NCBI GenBank assembly: GCA_963932465.1
Contig: OZ010788.1
Span: forward strand, 667,390,484-667,454,483
Reading direction: 5' to 3'
DNA length: 64,000 nt
Origin: Maratus speciosus
Lineage: Eukaryota > Arthropoda > Arachnida > Araneae > Salticidae
The notes under the pieces were generated by a model that was not told the DNA's origin, searched no databases, and saw only the letters and a list, made by a program, of their open reading frames with translations. Positions 32,996-44,508 of the stretch are shown one piece after another. The position numbers and the translations under genes were made by a program. Numbering within the stretch: position 1 is the stretch's first letter; the number at the start of each line of letters is the position of its first letter.

Positions 32996-33391
32996 ATAAA
33001 GATTTGCAGAGTAGACCTGCCAGGTATGTTGGTTATGGCACATCTGAGACCTTACTGGAACTGTTATGTCCATAAAACACTTGTTTTCATTTCCGTAGCA
33101 TTTTTTTTTCGCCGAAATTTTTCATTTCCGGCCCCACATTGCTATACCAAAATTGTTTCGTTATGTATACTTTACCTTTCCTTACAGTTTGGACCATGAA
33201 TTCGAGAACACTCTGTATATGATATTTTACTTTGTAAATGTAATTCATATTTAAAAATTTTTTACTAAAGTTGGGGTTTTAAACTAATTTTTAGATAAAG
33301 AGAATCATAAAACCATATTTTTGAACAGTAAATGTATAACAAGTTGCAACTAAGCTAAATCTGTTGTAATCAAATATCATATTTGACAGTG

Positions 33392-33930
33392 TTAACACTT
33401 TATCTACTGACGGTACTTATAAGTACCATTAAAATAACTTGTTATAAAATTCATTTAATACATCGATTAGTTGTAATACAGTTTAGAATGAGTTATAGAT
33501 ACATTAATGTATCTTGCTCCAAAAGCATAATGGGTTACACAAAACAAAAAATATTTTTAAAAGGATGATTTCTTTTACCTTTGCATCTTTTCAGCTTTCT
33601 TGGCGTGGGGGGGGGGGGGGGGAGTATTTTTCAATTAGGAAATATTTGTATATTTCTATTGTAAGAACATTCTATTTTTACATTTCCTAATTATACAAAA
33701 TATTAAGAAAAATATTTAAAATAAAAGATTTGAGTGGGGTTATAAATATTGCACAAAAGCCCCATAAATTAAAATTTAATTAATCCTTCTAAATTCTTCA
33801 ATCGTTCTAAAATCCTTCTAAAATTTATTAAATGATTATGTAAATCTTCTAATGTAATTTAAACAATTCACGAAAAATGCTTTAGAAGATAAAATTTCAT
33901 GAAATCATAATTCAGTACATAAGCGGTTAA
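33392..33930. mobile_element. TTAA element, uninterrupted copy
   Basis: TTAACACTTTATCTACTGAC and GTACATAAGCGGTTAA. Collinear with 19768-20518 but with a single TTAA at 33859-33862 where that copy has a 218-bp insertion. A G-run lies at about 33606-33623. Confidence 0.85.
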
Positions 33931-34368
33931 ACTAATTTTTAGAAAATGAGAATCATAAACTCTTATTTTTGAAGCAGTAAATGTGTAACAAGTTGCAAGT
34001 AAGCTAAATCTGTTGTAAGCAAATATCATATTTGACAGTATTAATAGAAATTTTTGCTCAATTGATTCATAGAGATGCTTTGATTAAATTAGACAAAAGT
34101 TTTAATTAAAAATTATTGGTAGGAATAGCTATTCTAAGGTATTATGGGTCACGTATACGTGTCGCGAAAGAGTTGATTAAAATTTTAAGATTGAAAACAT
34201 TGAAAAAAGTAGTGAAAAAAATATTGAAAAATGACAGTTATGAAACATGTAAAAGCACCGGAAATTTCTGTATAGAAATTCTCAGATTCATTTCTGTAGC
34301 AAAGATTTGAATTAGTATGTATCAACATTGAAAGAAAAATGAATTCCTGACTGCGAGTCAAAGATTCT

Positions 34369-34576
34369 TTAACTCCTTCGGGACGACTGTCTTTTACAGA
34401 AAGTTTAATCTTTTATCACCGGTTTTTCAAAACAGAAATATTTGCTTAATTGAATCGGGAAAATGCTCGGATTAAATAAGGCAAAATTTACAAGAAAAAT
34501 TTACTGGTGAGAATAATCACGGATTCTGAGCATTTTACGCGGCACGTATACCGGTCACTCGTCCCCAAGGGTTTAA
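34369..34576. mobile_element. TTAA miniature element
   Basis: TTAACTCCTTCGGGACGACT and CACTCGTCCCCAAGGGTTTAA. Confidence 0.75.
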
Positions 34577-35138
34577 AAGGGAAAAAAAACGCATTTTAGA
34601 GTGATCGAAATTTAAAATTGTTTGAACAGCCTTACGAACTAAAACGTTTCTTTGTTAAACAAATGCTGTAAATTTGATTTCTGAAGTAATCCACCAAAGA
34701 CTTAAAGAGAAAACACTCTGCTACAACTGAACATTCCAGGCAAACAAGCATTCTAACGTACTGTGAATGATTGCTTAAATGTCTACATAATACAACTTAG
34801 ATAAACGCAGATAAAAACAATAACGACCAACAATTGTATTAAACAACTGAAATCCGAAAGAAATCAGACTCAAGGGAACTTAAATATATGTCTAAGAAGA
34901 GAGAAAAGTTTTGGCAGTACCCATTAGAGTAAAAACCATTGCTGCCATTGTTGAACATTCAATAACAAAAAATCGGAGAGCACGTCCCAGTTTCATGGAA
35001 GACAAAGTCTGTACATCAGTCCAGTGTTTGGTTGTAACGGCTACTATCATCATGCAAGATACAACAGCGGCGAAAGCCATTTGTTATCGATTGTGTCCAG
35101 TTCGGTCACAGCTTTTGTTTTTTCTAAAAGAAAACAAC

Positions 35139-35660
35139 TTAACCCCTAAATGCGAGATTTTTCATTTTGTTTCGAAAAAATTATATATGATTCTCTGAAA
35201 AGTTTATCACACAGGAAAAATAATTTTAAAAAAATCAGAGATACATTTTTCATTGAATACGTCAGTTTTTTCTTCTGTCACGCATCTGCAATGTAAGTCA
35301 AAACTACTGTCGTGTGGCTGTTTTACGCTAAAATATTGCAAATTAGTAAATATTTTAATAAGTATGTCTCCAAATACCTTATTTTACATAATTGTTTATT
35401 TTATAACACTTAACCTTTAACCCTTTAATTCCTATGATACAATACGTTCTAGAAATTACGTAGTTCAGAGAATCTGACTTTATGCCAGAAAGTTTCAATG
35501 GTTCATTACGCTTTATTTAAATGCGGAATGTCTGTTATTAATTAAAGCAAATATTGCTATTTTAATTTTTTGGATTGAATTAGGTATATACGAATAAAAA
35601 AAATCTATTAAATTCAAAACACTGTTGTTTGCATATATGTAAAGCTGAGCACTAAAGGGT
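35139..35660. mobile_element. Composite TTAA insertion in array copy 1
   Basis: Begins TTAACCCCTAAATGCGAGAT; an internal TTAACCCTTTAATTCCTATG starts at about 35417, and the right end is GCACTAAAGGGTCC. Near-identical composites are in copies 2 (from 36031) and 3 (from 36845 to about 37373). An inverted relative is at 54745-55418. Confidence 0.7.
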
Positions 35661-36030
35661 CCAAAGTCTGCATAACACAACTTAGGTATTCATAGACAAA
35701 AACAATAACGACCAACAATTGAATTAAACAACAGAAATCCGAAAGAAATCAGACTCAAGGGAACTTAAATATATTTCTAAGAAGAGAGAAAAGTTTTGGC
35801 AGTACCCATTAGAGTAAAAACCATTGCAGTGAGAGAAAACGGAACATTCAATAGCATACAATCGGAAAGCACGTCCCAGTTTCATGGAAGACAATAAAGT
35901 CTGTATATCAATCCAGCGTTTGGTTGTAACGGCTACTATCATCATGCAAGATTCAACAGCGGCGAAAGCCATTTGTTACCGATTGTGTCCAGATCGGGCA
36001 AATCTTTTGTTTTTTGTGAAGGAAAACAAC

Positions 36031-36320
36031 TTAACCCTTAAATGCGAGATTTTTTATTTTGTTTCGAAAAAATTATATATGATGCTCTGAAAGGTTTATT
36101 ACACAAGAAAAATAATGAAAAAAATAGTAAATATTTTAACAAGTATGTCTCCAAATACCTTATTTTACATAATTATTTATTTTATAAAACTTAACCTTTA
36201 ACCCTTTATTTCCCATGATAGAATGCGTTCTAGAAATTACGCGTTTCAGATAATCTGACTTTACACCAGAAAGTTTCAATGGTTAATTTCGCTTTATTTA
36301 AATACGGAATGTCTACAAAT
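36031..36320. mobile_element. Composite TTAA insertion in array copy 2, truncated
   Basis: TTAACCCTTAAATGCGAG at the left and an internal TTAACCCTTTATTTCCCATG. The sequence departs from its relatives after GGAATGTCTACA near 36315, and a central part is deleted near 36118. Confidence 0.65.
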
Positions 36321-36844
36321 GTAAATAAGTACGAGTTATAAGTCAAAATTACATCCACTACTAACCATATCACAATATTAAAATATTTATTTGCTTAAAA
36401 TTTTGGCTGAATCAAATAGAGAACATTAACGTACTTTATAACGAGAATAAAATGATTTACAGATCTAATTTTTATTTACAATTATTTATAAGAGAGTCCA
36501 TTGAAATTTATTTAAGAGGTTCAGGAGTTTGTAACGATACATTATCTTTTCGTGTCCCGAATTTATGGGTTGAATGGTTGGACAACTTACGGCATCGCGA
36601 CATAAAGGGAACACGCGCAGTTGCAATAACAGAAAACGGAACATTCAATAACAGACAATCGAAAGAAGGAACTCATAAAAGCACGTCACAGTTTCATAGG
36701 AGACACTAAAGTCTGTACATCAGTTCAGCGTTTGGTTGTAACGGCTACTATCATCATGCAAGATTCAACAGCGGCGAAAGCCATTTGTTACTGATTGTGT
36801 CCAGTGCGGGAAAAGCTTTTGTTTTTTGGTAAAGGAAAACAACT

Positions 36845-37373
36845 TAACCCCTAAATGCAAGATTTTTTATTTTGTTTCCAAAAAATTATATATGATTCTC
36901 TGAAAGGTTTATCACACAGGAAAAATAATTTAAAAAAAATCAGAGATACATTTTTCATATAATACGTCAGTTTTTTCTTCTGTTGCGCATCTGTAATACA
37001 AGTAAAAACTATTGTCGTGTGGCTGTTTTACGCTAAAATATTGCAACTTAGTAAATACTTTGATAAGTATGTCTCCAAATACCTTATTTTATATAATTAT
37101 TTATTTTATAAATCTTAACCTTTAACACTAATTCCTATAATGGAATACGTTCTAGAAATTACTTAGTTCAGAGAAATCTGACTTTACACCAGAACTTTTC
37201 AATGGTTCATTTCGCTTTATTTAAATATGGAATGTCTGTTTTTTAATTAAGGCAAATATTGCTATTTCAAATTTTCTGGTGTGGATTAGGTACATGCGAA
37301 TAAAAATAATCTTTTAAATTTAAAACAGTGTTTGCATATATGCAAAGCTGCACACTAAATACTAAAGGGTTCA
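36845..37373. mobile_element. Composite TTAA insertion in array copy 3
   Basis: TTAACCCCTAAATGCAAG start, internal TTAACACTAATTCCTATAAT, and right end CACTAAATACTAAAGGGTTC. Confidence 0.65.
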
Positions 37374-37542
37374 AAGTCTACATAACACAACTTAGATATT
37401 CAAAGATAAGAACAATAACGACCGACCATTGCATTAAACAACAGAAATCCGAAAGAAATCAGACTCGAGGGAGCTTAAATATATGTCTAAGAAGAGAGAA
37501 AAGTTTTGGCAGTACCCATTAGAGTAAAAACCGTTGCAGTAA

Positions 37543-37785
37543 GTGAAAACGGAACATTCAATAACAGGCAATCGGAAAGCACGTCCCAGTTTCATGGAAG
37601 ACAATAAAGTCTGTACATCAGTCCAGCGTTTGGTTGTAATGGCTACTATCATCATGCAAGATTCGACATCGACGAAAGCCATTTGTTATCCATTTGGTCC
37701 AGTTTGGGCACAACTTTTGATTTTTGTACAGGAAAACAACTTAAAACTGGAAAATATTTTTAAGGAGAATGCTAGCGTTCTTTGA
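37543..37785 (+). pseudogene. Array copy 4: conserved frame of unknown origin
   Basis: Open for 80 codons: RPSFMEDNKVCTSVQRL, then ATIIMQDSTSTKAICY, then LLIFVQENNLKLENIFKEN. I do not recognise the protein. The same frame is kept, with mostly conservative changes, in copies 1, 2, 5 and 6. This copy ends early after NASVL. The antisense frame is also open in several copies (starting MAFAAVESCMMIVAVTTKRW), so strand assignment rests on the longer C-terminal conservation seen in plus. Confidence 0.35.
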
Positions 37786-38575
37786 ATTGGATGTTCCTAT
37801 GCAAATAAATTTTTGGAGTTGCGTTTCACTGAAGCGTATTAAAAGTAAAAAAAAAAAAAAAAATAAAGAATAGAACTGTTGTAAGAAAAAAAAAAATTGT
37901 AATAGTAAGAACATGGATAGTGGTGATGAACTGGAAAATATTTCAGTCCTTTTTCCGTAAAAAAATAAAAAAATAAAGAAAACAAATAATAAGAAGAAAC
38001 CATCGGTAAATATGTAAATAATGATAAAAGGATATGGTAGTGTTATAGACATGAAAGTAACTATGACAAAATTAATTGTGACTTAAATACTAATAATTAT
38101 TACTTTTGTAACACACAGGCATTTTGTAAAAACATGTTTTTTGGCATCTCTGATCTCCAAAACATAAAAAAATTCGATTACGATACTTTCTTCTAAACTG
38201 TCATTTTTCAAAAAAGGAAGAATGACAGCTGTGAAATATGTATAAATGTCATGCATTTTTTTTTTTTTTTGGGTGGAGGTGGGGGGGGGGGGATGCTCAC
38301 ATCAATTTCTTTTATAAAAACATTTAAGTTAATGTATTATTTGATTGTTGAACAAAAAACGAATTCGGATTTGCGGGTCAAAATTTGATTAAAAGGAAAA
38401 AAAGCATTTTCAGGTGATCAAAATCAAACTTTTTAAAAAGCTTTAAGCACTAAAATATTTTCCATGTAGAAGAAATGCCTTAAATTTGATTTTTGTAGCA
38501 ATCCACCTAAGGATATAAAGATAAAACACTCTGCTACTATTGAACATTCCAGGTAAACAAATATTGTAACATACA

Positions 38576-38784
38576 ATAACCCCTTGAGGGGCAAGCAAAA
38601 ATGTCTCTAAATATTGAATTCTCACCGGAATAATCGAAAAGTTTTATTTTTCATTAAGGAAAAGCAATATTTTAACGATTTTCCTCCAAAGTTAAAAATA
38701 TAAAATTTAGTTAAAATTTTCTGGTGAGAATCTTATTTAAATTAGGTGGGATATATTTTATCACACCGCCCCTCAAGGGGTTAA
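38576..38784. mobile_element. TTAA miniature element, CCCCTTGAGGGG family, inverted
   Basis: ATAACCCCTTGAGGGGCAAG and ACACCGCCCCTCAAGGGGTTAA; the left target is degenerate. Orientation is opposite to the other family members here. Confidence 0.78.
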
Positions 38785-39059
38785 ACGATTGCTTAAAAGT
38801 TTACATAATACAACTTATATATTCAAAGATTTAAAAAAAAAAAAAAAACGGACAGTAGTTATATTAAACAGCAGAAATCCGACTCGAGGAATCTTAAATA
38901 GATACGTTTAAGAAGAAAGAAGAGTTTTGGCAGTGTCCATTAGAGTAAAATCGATTGCAATAAGAAATAAAAAAGAAAAGTGCCCAGCTAAACTGGTGGC
39001 ATTGAGCTCACAGGCTATTTACACTAATTGTATATTATACACTTATTTTAAAGAATAAT

Positions 39060-40940
39060 GCCCCTCAAAAAAATAAGTGAAGGGGAATTAGTCCCCGTTT
39101 CCCCCTTTATACTTAACCAGTGAACCTACAAATCTCATCAGGGAAGCCCCTTATAATAAACCGGTATACCAAATTTAGAGCAAATCGAATAATCCTGCAA
39201 AAAAAAAAAACATTTATCTAAATTAAGGGGGTGGACTAGCCCCCCTTTATCTTTAACCAATGAATCGCCAAAACGAATCAGGGAAGCTCCTTAACATAAT
39301 AAACCGGTATACCAAATTTGGAGCAAAGCGAATAATTCTGCATGAAAACCCGTTTATATAAATTAAGGGGGGTGGCCTAGCCCCCCTTCCCCCTTTATCT
39401 TTAACCAATAAACCCCCAAAACTAATCAAAGAAGTTCCTTAACATAATAAACCGGTATACCAACTTCGGAGCAAATCGAATCATTCTGCATGAAAAACCC
39501 ATTTATCTGAATTAAAAGGGGTGGACTAGCCCCCTTTCCCCCCTTTATTCTTAACTAATGAACCCCCAAAACTAATCAGGGAAGTTCCTTAACATAATAA
39601 ACCGGTATACCAAATTCGGAGCAAATCGAATCATTCTGCATGAAAAACCCAATTATCCGAATTAAGGAGGTGGACTAGCCCCCCTTTTCCCTTTTATTCT
39701 TAACCAATGAACCCCCAAAACTAATCAGGGAAGTTACTTAACATAATAAACTAGTATACCAAATTCGGAGCAAATCGAATAATTCTGCATGAAATACCCA
39801 TTTATCTGAATTAAAAGGGGTGGACTAGCCCCCTTTCCCCCTTTATTCTTAACTAATGAACACCCAAAACTAATCAGGGAAGTTCCTTAACATAATAAAC
39901 CGGTATACCAAATTCGGAGCAAATCGAATAATTCTGCATGAAATACCAATTTATCTGAATTAAGGGGGTGGACTAACCCCCCTTTACCCCCTTTATACTT
40001 AACAAGTGAACCTCCAAATCTAATCAGGGAAGCTCCTTATCATAATAAACCGGTATACCAAATTTGGAGCAAATCGAATAATCTTGCAAAAAAAAACATT
40101 TATCTAAATTAAGGGGGTGGACTAGCCCCCCTTTATCCTTAACCAATGAATCGCCAAAACAAATCAGGGAAGCTCCTTAACATAATAAACCGGTATACCA
40201 ACTTCGGAGCAAATCGAATCATTCTGCATGAAAAACACATTTATCTGAATTAAGGGGGGTGGACTAACCCCGTTTTTCCCCCTTTATTCTTATCCAATGA
40301 TCTCCCAAAACTGATGAGGGAAGTTCCTTAACATAATAAACCGGTATACCAAATTCGGAGCAAATCGAATCATTCTGCATGAAAAACCCATTTATCTGAA
40401 TTAAGGGGGGGGGGGTGGACTAACCCCGTTTTTCCACATTTATCCTTAACCAATGAACTCCCAAAACTAATCAAGGAAGTTCCTTAACATAATAAACCGG
40501 TATACCAAATTCGGAGCAAATCGAATGATTCTGCATGAAAAACCCATTTATCTGAATTAAGGGGGTGGACTAACCCCCTTTTCCCCCTTTATCCTTAACC
40601 AATGAACCCCCAAAATTAATCAGGGATGTTCCTTAACATAATAAACCGGTATACCAAATTTAGAGCAAATCGAATGATTCTGCATGAAAAAACCATTTTT
40701 CTGAATTAAGGGGGGTCGGACTAACCCCGTTTTCCCCCCTTTATCCTTAACCAATGAACCCCCAAAACTAATCATGGATGTTCCTTAACATAATAAACCG
40801 GTACACCAAATTCGGAGCAAATCGAATGATTCTGCATGAAAAACCCATTTTTCTGAATTAAGGGGGGGGGACTAACCCCGTTTTTCCCCCTTTATCCTTA
40901 ACCAATGAGCTCCCAAAACTAATCAGGGAAGCGCCTTATC
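39060..40940 (+). repeat. ~145-bp tandem array, about thirteen units
   Basis: Each unit has CTTAACCAATGAACCCCCAA, AATCAGGGAAGTTCCTTAAC, AATAAACCGGTATACCAAAT, GGAGCAAATCGAAT and an AATTAAGGGGGTGGACTA link. Units one, two, seven and eight form a separate sequence type (CTATCTAAATTAAGG, no CATGAAAA). The alternation of types suggests past amplification of a multi-unit block. Confidence 0.92.
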
Positions 40941-41003
40941 ACAATGAACCTAGGAAAAAATTTTGAAGCAAATCGGATGTTTCTATCAAGAGTTATCGCG
41001 TTA

Positions 41004-41053
41004 CGTACATACGTACGTACGTACATACATACATACATACATACATACATACA
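41004..41053 (+). repeat. (TACG/TACA)n microsatellite
   Basis: TACGTACATACGTACGTACG followed by ACATACATACATACATACAT. Confidence 0.95.
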
Positions 41054-41180
41054 GAACGGGCGGGCACATTAGCTCTCAGGCTTTGATAGCCTGTGAGCTA
41101 AAAACGGAACATCCAGTAACAGACAATCGAAAGAAGGAACTCACAGAAGCACGTCCCAGTTTCATAGATGACAATAAAGT

Positions 41181-41426
41181 TTGGTCCAGCAATCGGATGT
41201 AACGGCTACCATCATCATGCAGGATTCAACAGCGACGAAAGCCATCTGTTACGGATTGGGTCAAGTTCTAGCACAATTTTTGGTTTTTGTAAAGGAAAAC
41301 GGGGTAAAACTGGCAAATACTTTTAAGAAGAACACTGTCCTCCTTTTTTATATTTCATGTCCCAGTGAAAATAAATTTTTGGAGTTGCTTTTTACTGATC
41401 CGTATAAAAAGTTTAGAAATGAATAA
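41181..41426 (+). pseudogene. Array copy 5: longest version of the conserved frame
   Basis: DVTATIIMQDSTATKAICYG, LAQFLVFVKENGVKLANTFK and a C-terminal extension ENKFLELLFTDPYKKFRNE before the stop. A frameshift near 41190 separates it from the upstream part (TEARPSFIDDNKVW). ENKFLE-LFTE is echoed out of frame or beyond stops in copies 4 and 6, which supports plus as the original coding strand. The alternation of hydrophobic strands around QDST and a basic stretch could fit a small OB-fold-like domain; that is speculation. Confidence 0.4.
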
Positions 41427-41743
41427 AGAATAGAATTGTTTTAAGTAATTATATTTGTAACAGTAGAACATAAATAGTGGTGATGAACTGGAAAATATTT
41501 CAGTACTTTTCCGTAGAAAATTATGCAAAAATAAAATAAAATAACAGCTCTAAATATGTAAAAATTATAAATGATAAAATAATATGTAGTGTTGACACAA
41601 AAGGATAATAAAATTAATTGTGACTCAAATATTAATTTCGTAATAACTATCACTTTTGTAAAACAGACATTTTGTAAAAACGTGTTTTCAAAAAGGGAAA
41701 AAAGTTTTGGCGGTGCCCATTAGAGTAAAATCCTTCGCAATAA

Positions 41744-42016
41744 CAGAAAACTGAACATTCCATTATAGACAATCGAAGGAAAGAACTCATAGAAACACGT
41801 CCCAGTTTCATAGAAGAGAAAATCTCTATACCAGTCCAGCGTTTGGATGTAACGGCTACTATCATCATACAAGACTCAACAGAGGCGAAAGCCATCTGTT
41901 ACGGATTTGGTCCAGCTCGGGCACAGCTTTTAGTTTTTGTAAAGGAAAACGAGGTAAAACTGGTAAATACTTTTAAGAAGAGCACTGTCCTCCTTTTATA
42001 CTTCATGTTCCAATGA
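41744..42016 (+). pseudogene. Array copy 6: most continuous version of the conserved frame
   Basis: A 90-codon open stretch: NRRKELIETRPSFIEEKIS, then PVQRLDVTATIIIQDST, AKAICYGFGPARAQ, and LLVFVKENEVKLVNTFKKST to a stop after MFQ. There is no ATG in a useful place, so it would be an internal exon or a remnant. ENKF-like codons continue past the stop (NKFLDLLFTETHGKFRNE in a shifted frame). Function unknown. Confidence 0.4.
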
Positions 42017-42476
42017 AAATAAATTTTTGGATTTGCTTTTTACTGAAACACATGGAAAGTTTAGAAATGAATCCAGAAAAAAAGAATGGAATTGCTGTAA
42101 GTAAAAATAATTGTAACATATTTAAACAGCTGAACATAAATAGTTGTGACGAACTGCTAAAAATTTCAGCTGTGTACCGCAAAAGATTAAACAACACACA
42201 CATACACACACAAAAAAAAAAGAAAAAGGAAATCAACATCAACATGTAAAAAACATTGATGATAAAACAATTTGTAATGTTATAGAGGCAAAAATAACTA
42301 GGATAATTTTATTGAATCTTAAATGTTAATTTCATTTAATAATAGTAACTTTTTGTTGAAAATTCATCTTTTTGATATGCTTTAAATACATTTTTTCACG
42401 AAATCAATGTGGCAAACCCACTAAAATTAAAATAAATAAGTAAAAGTAAAAGGAGGTGCTTGCAGTTCTCTTAAAG

Positions 42477-42654
42477 CAGGGTTCGTATGCATCAAGGGAT
42501 TTTAATTGTTTTAGTACCAGAAATTTTGCAAAATACTGGTCACTACATCTGAAGATAGAATTTTTTCTCCCTTAAATAAAGCAAATATTACTTTACAAAA
42601 ATTCTTAAAAAAAGGTGCTTGCAAGTCCTTGAAGCGTACGAACCCTGTAAAGAC
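42477..42654. mobile_element. CAGGGTTCGTATGC miniature TIR element
   Basis: CAGGGTTCGTATGCATCAAG and CCTTGAAGCGTACGAACCCTG. Subterminal GGTGCTTGCA occurs just outside at the left and inside at the right. AAAG is present at both edges. hAT-like by termini, tentatively. Confidence 0.65.
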
Positions 42655-42878
42655 CTCAGAGAGTACGATTTCATAGGACACTACCGGAGATAGCAAACCA
42701 ACTCAGAAATCACGAAATTATTCACGAGAATAGCTTTAAAAATTTCCCGGTAAAAGGTTTTTGATCGCATTACTTCCTTCGCCTTGGTTCTCGGGTAAGG
42801 TCGGTGATCGCCTATGTCCAGCGTAGGGTCAGACTTACTATTTTTTCTATATTCTAGTATACCGGGATGGACCTGGAC

Positions 42879-43091
42879 TTAACCCTTACCACTTCGTTGG
42901 CTCCGCTGCGGAGACATTATCAGTCTTTGCAAAATTTGTTTTTGGTACCAGTAACAACAAAAAAAAAAATAAAATTTACGGTATTTAATCAGAGGAATTT
43001 TGAAATTCTGTACTTGAAGAAAACTTCTTTTTAAAAAGTGGTGCCGATCGAATAAAATTTGTGTAATAGACGCCGGAGGTTAAAGGGTTAA
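42879..43091. mobile_element. TTAA miniature element
   Basis: TTAACCCTTACCACTTCG and GCCGGAGGTTAAAGGGTTAA, with AAAGTGGTGCCGATCGAATA inside. Confidence 0.7.
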
Positions 43092-43450
43092 TTGTTCCTG
43101 GAATGAATCGAGTTCGATTTTCCTTTTTTCTTTTTAATAAAGTGATAATGAACTTTTGTTAACGGAATCGTTGTAAATATACTTTAATAAATTACAGAGA
43201 TGTATTTTCAAAAATATACTGTTTTAATCACCAGGGTGCTTCCTACGACCTACACTCGACAATCTCCAACCAGATCCCGCAGGCTCCAAAAACACGCTAA
43301 TTTGTTTTGTTGTAAAAAGATTACCCGGTTACGGAACATTAAGGATACTTTCAGTTTTGATGTTTTGAATTAAACTACCAGTTTTGATGTTCTTATATGC
43401 AATAGATATATTGAGAGGAAAGTAAGTGAAAAGGTCACGATAATTTGCTA

Positions 43451-44353
43451 GGGGAGAGTGGGGAGGAATGGGACACTTTTTACAAAAATAAGAATATCAA
43501 CTTTGTTTGACACAAAAACAAAAATTTCGACATATAGAATAGAAAATGAAACACTTTCTAATGTCCTTGAACAATATGGAAACATAATTTGCAGAAACAA
43601 TTTTATAAATAAAGAAATTGTAAATTTCAAAATGTGTCCCGTACCGTCCCACTAACAGGAAGGTATGGGATAGCTATAAAACAATGTATTATAAGGCACA
43701 AATAGTCTAGTGTTGGCTATATATACAGTCTAACAAAGATTGTAGGGTGATAATGTCTGTGCTACAATATCAAATTCCAGTACCTTCATCTTTGGAAGGA
43801 AAATTCAGGATTGTCAGTGACAGATGACATTAAAAAAATCATCAGTTCAATTTATTTACATTTTGAAGTAATTGAATATATTTATAACGTTATAATTAAT
43901 ATACTACCCTCTAAAAATACTTGTATATTAGCAATTTTTATTCATCTTATTAAAAAGAAGGAATTAGGCATGTCCCATTCCTCCCTCTACCATCTTTTAT
44001 GTTAAACTTCTTGTATAAACAAAAATGCTGCTTTTAGGCATAGTTTAAATTGTGGATAATATACAGTACAATGGTTCCATAAATAGGGAAATTATTACAT
44101 CTACACATAAACAAATCATTAATATACAGAATGCATAAAAAGTACATGAAGCAAATTTACTTTTGGTTCTTGAAATAATATTTTTCTTTATACAATCGCA
44201 TGCTTACGCCAGATCAGCTACTCTTTTTCAACTGAAGATTGGGGCGCCATTGCTTCATCTAATGTGTGATTGATGAAATGATTAGAAAGATGCGTAAAGA
44301 GAAAAACCTGCTGTCCCATTTCTCTCACTGTCCCATCCCACCCCACTGTCCCC
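43451..44353. mobile_element. GGGGAGAGTGGGGAGG-type TIR element
   Basis: 25-bp TIRs with a few mismatches: GGGGAGAGTGGGGAGGAATG at the left and the complement of CCCACCCCACTGTCCCC at the right, with TA at both sides. TGTCCC repeats occur internally near 43636, 43972 and 44312. Related in terminus and subterminal design to 24060-26868. No transposase. Confidence 0.75.
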
Positions 44354-44508
44354 TAACGGTTGTGACAGCAGCATTATCAGTTTTTTTTTTTTTTTTTAGA
44401 ATAGAGAGTTACACAAAGCTAAATGGATTGTTTAAGAGACGTAAGTGATAGATAAAAAAAGGAAACAGAAAGAAAAATTTTAAATGTTGTATAACACATG
44501 CAAATATA

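Larger units (their letters stand above)
31602..33215. mobile_element. Long-arm palindromic element with Penelope fragment in its centre
   Basis: CAGGTTGTTCCCGAATATAT at the left and the complement of CAGAGTGTTCTCGAATTC at the right, with TA on both sides (31600-31601, 33216-33217). Arms run through TTTTGGTATAGCAATG (31660; complement near 33140) and ATGCATGAAAAGTAGCAAAC to CGAAACAGCTG and CACTGAAGAAGAATCTCGC (complement of 31810-31835). The right arm is split by about 670 bp at 32392-33063. Confidence 0.7.
38979..41100 (-). mobile_element. 2.1-kb Helentron-like (HINE-type) element with tandem core
   Basis: Read on the minus strand: TAGCTCACAGGCTAT start (41086-41100), a TATGTATG/TACGTACG microsatellite, about thirteen ~145-bp tandem units, then the inverted ATAGCCTGTGAGCT near 39004. 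A ~25-base tail follows, containing a possible GCCCAG/CTGG hairpin, and ends in TTTTC. It splits array copy 5: left flank AAGAAATAAAAAAG, right flank AAAACGGAACATCC. It inserts within an A/T run without obvious target duplication. The architecture matches the family at 455 although the sequence is unrelated. Confidence 0.55.
34778..42370 (+). repeat. Array of about six diverged segmental copies
   Basis: A segment beginning CTACATAACACAACTTAG and containing GAAATCCGAAAGAAATCAGA, AGAAAAGTTTTGGCAGTACC and GTAACGGCTACTATCATCAT recurs in direct orientation. Copies start near 34778, 35661, 36600 (left-truncated), 37374, 38790 and 41690. The first three carry a composite TTAA insertion after AGGAAAACAAC. 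The fourth keeps the site empty (AACAACTTAAAACTGG). The fifth is split at about 38979-41100 by a large element. The last three share a longer downstream part (GTGGTGATGAACTGGAAAAT near 37918 and 41475). Confidence 0.85.

Noticed and set aside
32722..33075. 117-codon open frame on plus (and 89 codons on minus)
   Set aside because: Both follow the GTGTTCT-type repeat; the peptides are periodic and have no domain pattern.
37741..38052. 103-codon minus-strand frame rich in F and L
   Set aside because: Low-complexity translation of A-rich sequence.
38979..41100. CRISPR array at the ~145-bp repeats
   Set aside because: Units are contiguous tandem repeats without unique spacers, in a eukaryotic context.
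34892..41895. Antisense frames starting MAFAAVESCMMIVAV in several array copies
   Set aside because: Tempting as a small membrane-protein or receptor exon family, but the plus strand shows longer conservation with conservative changes. Kept only as an alternative.
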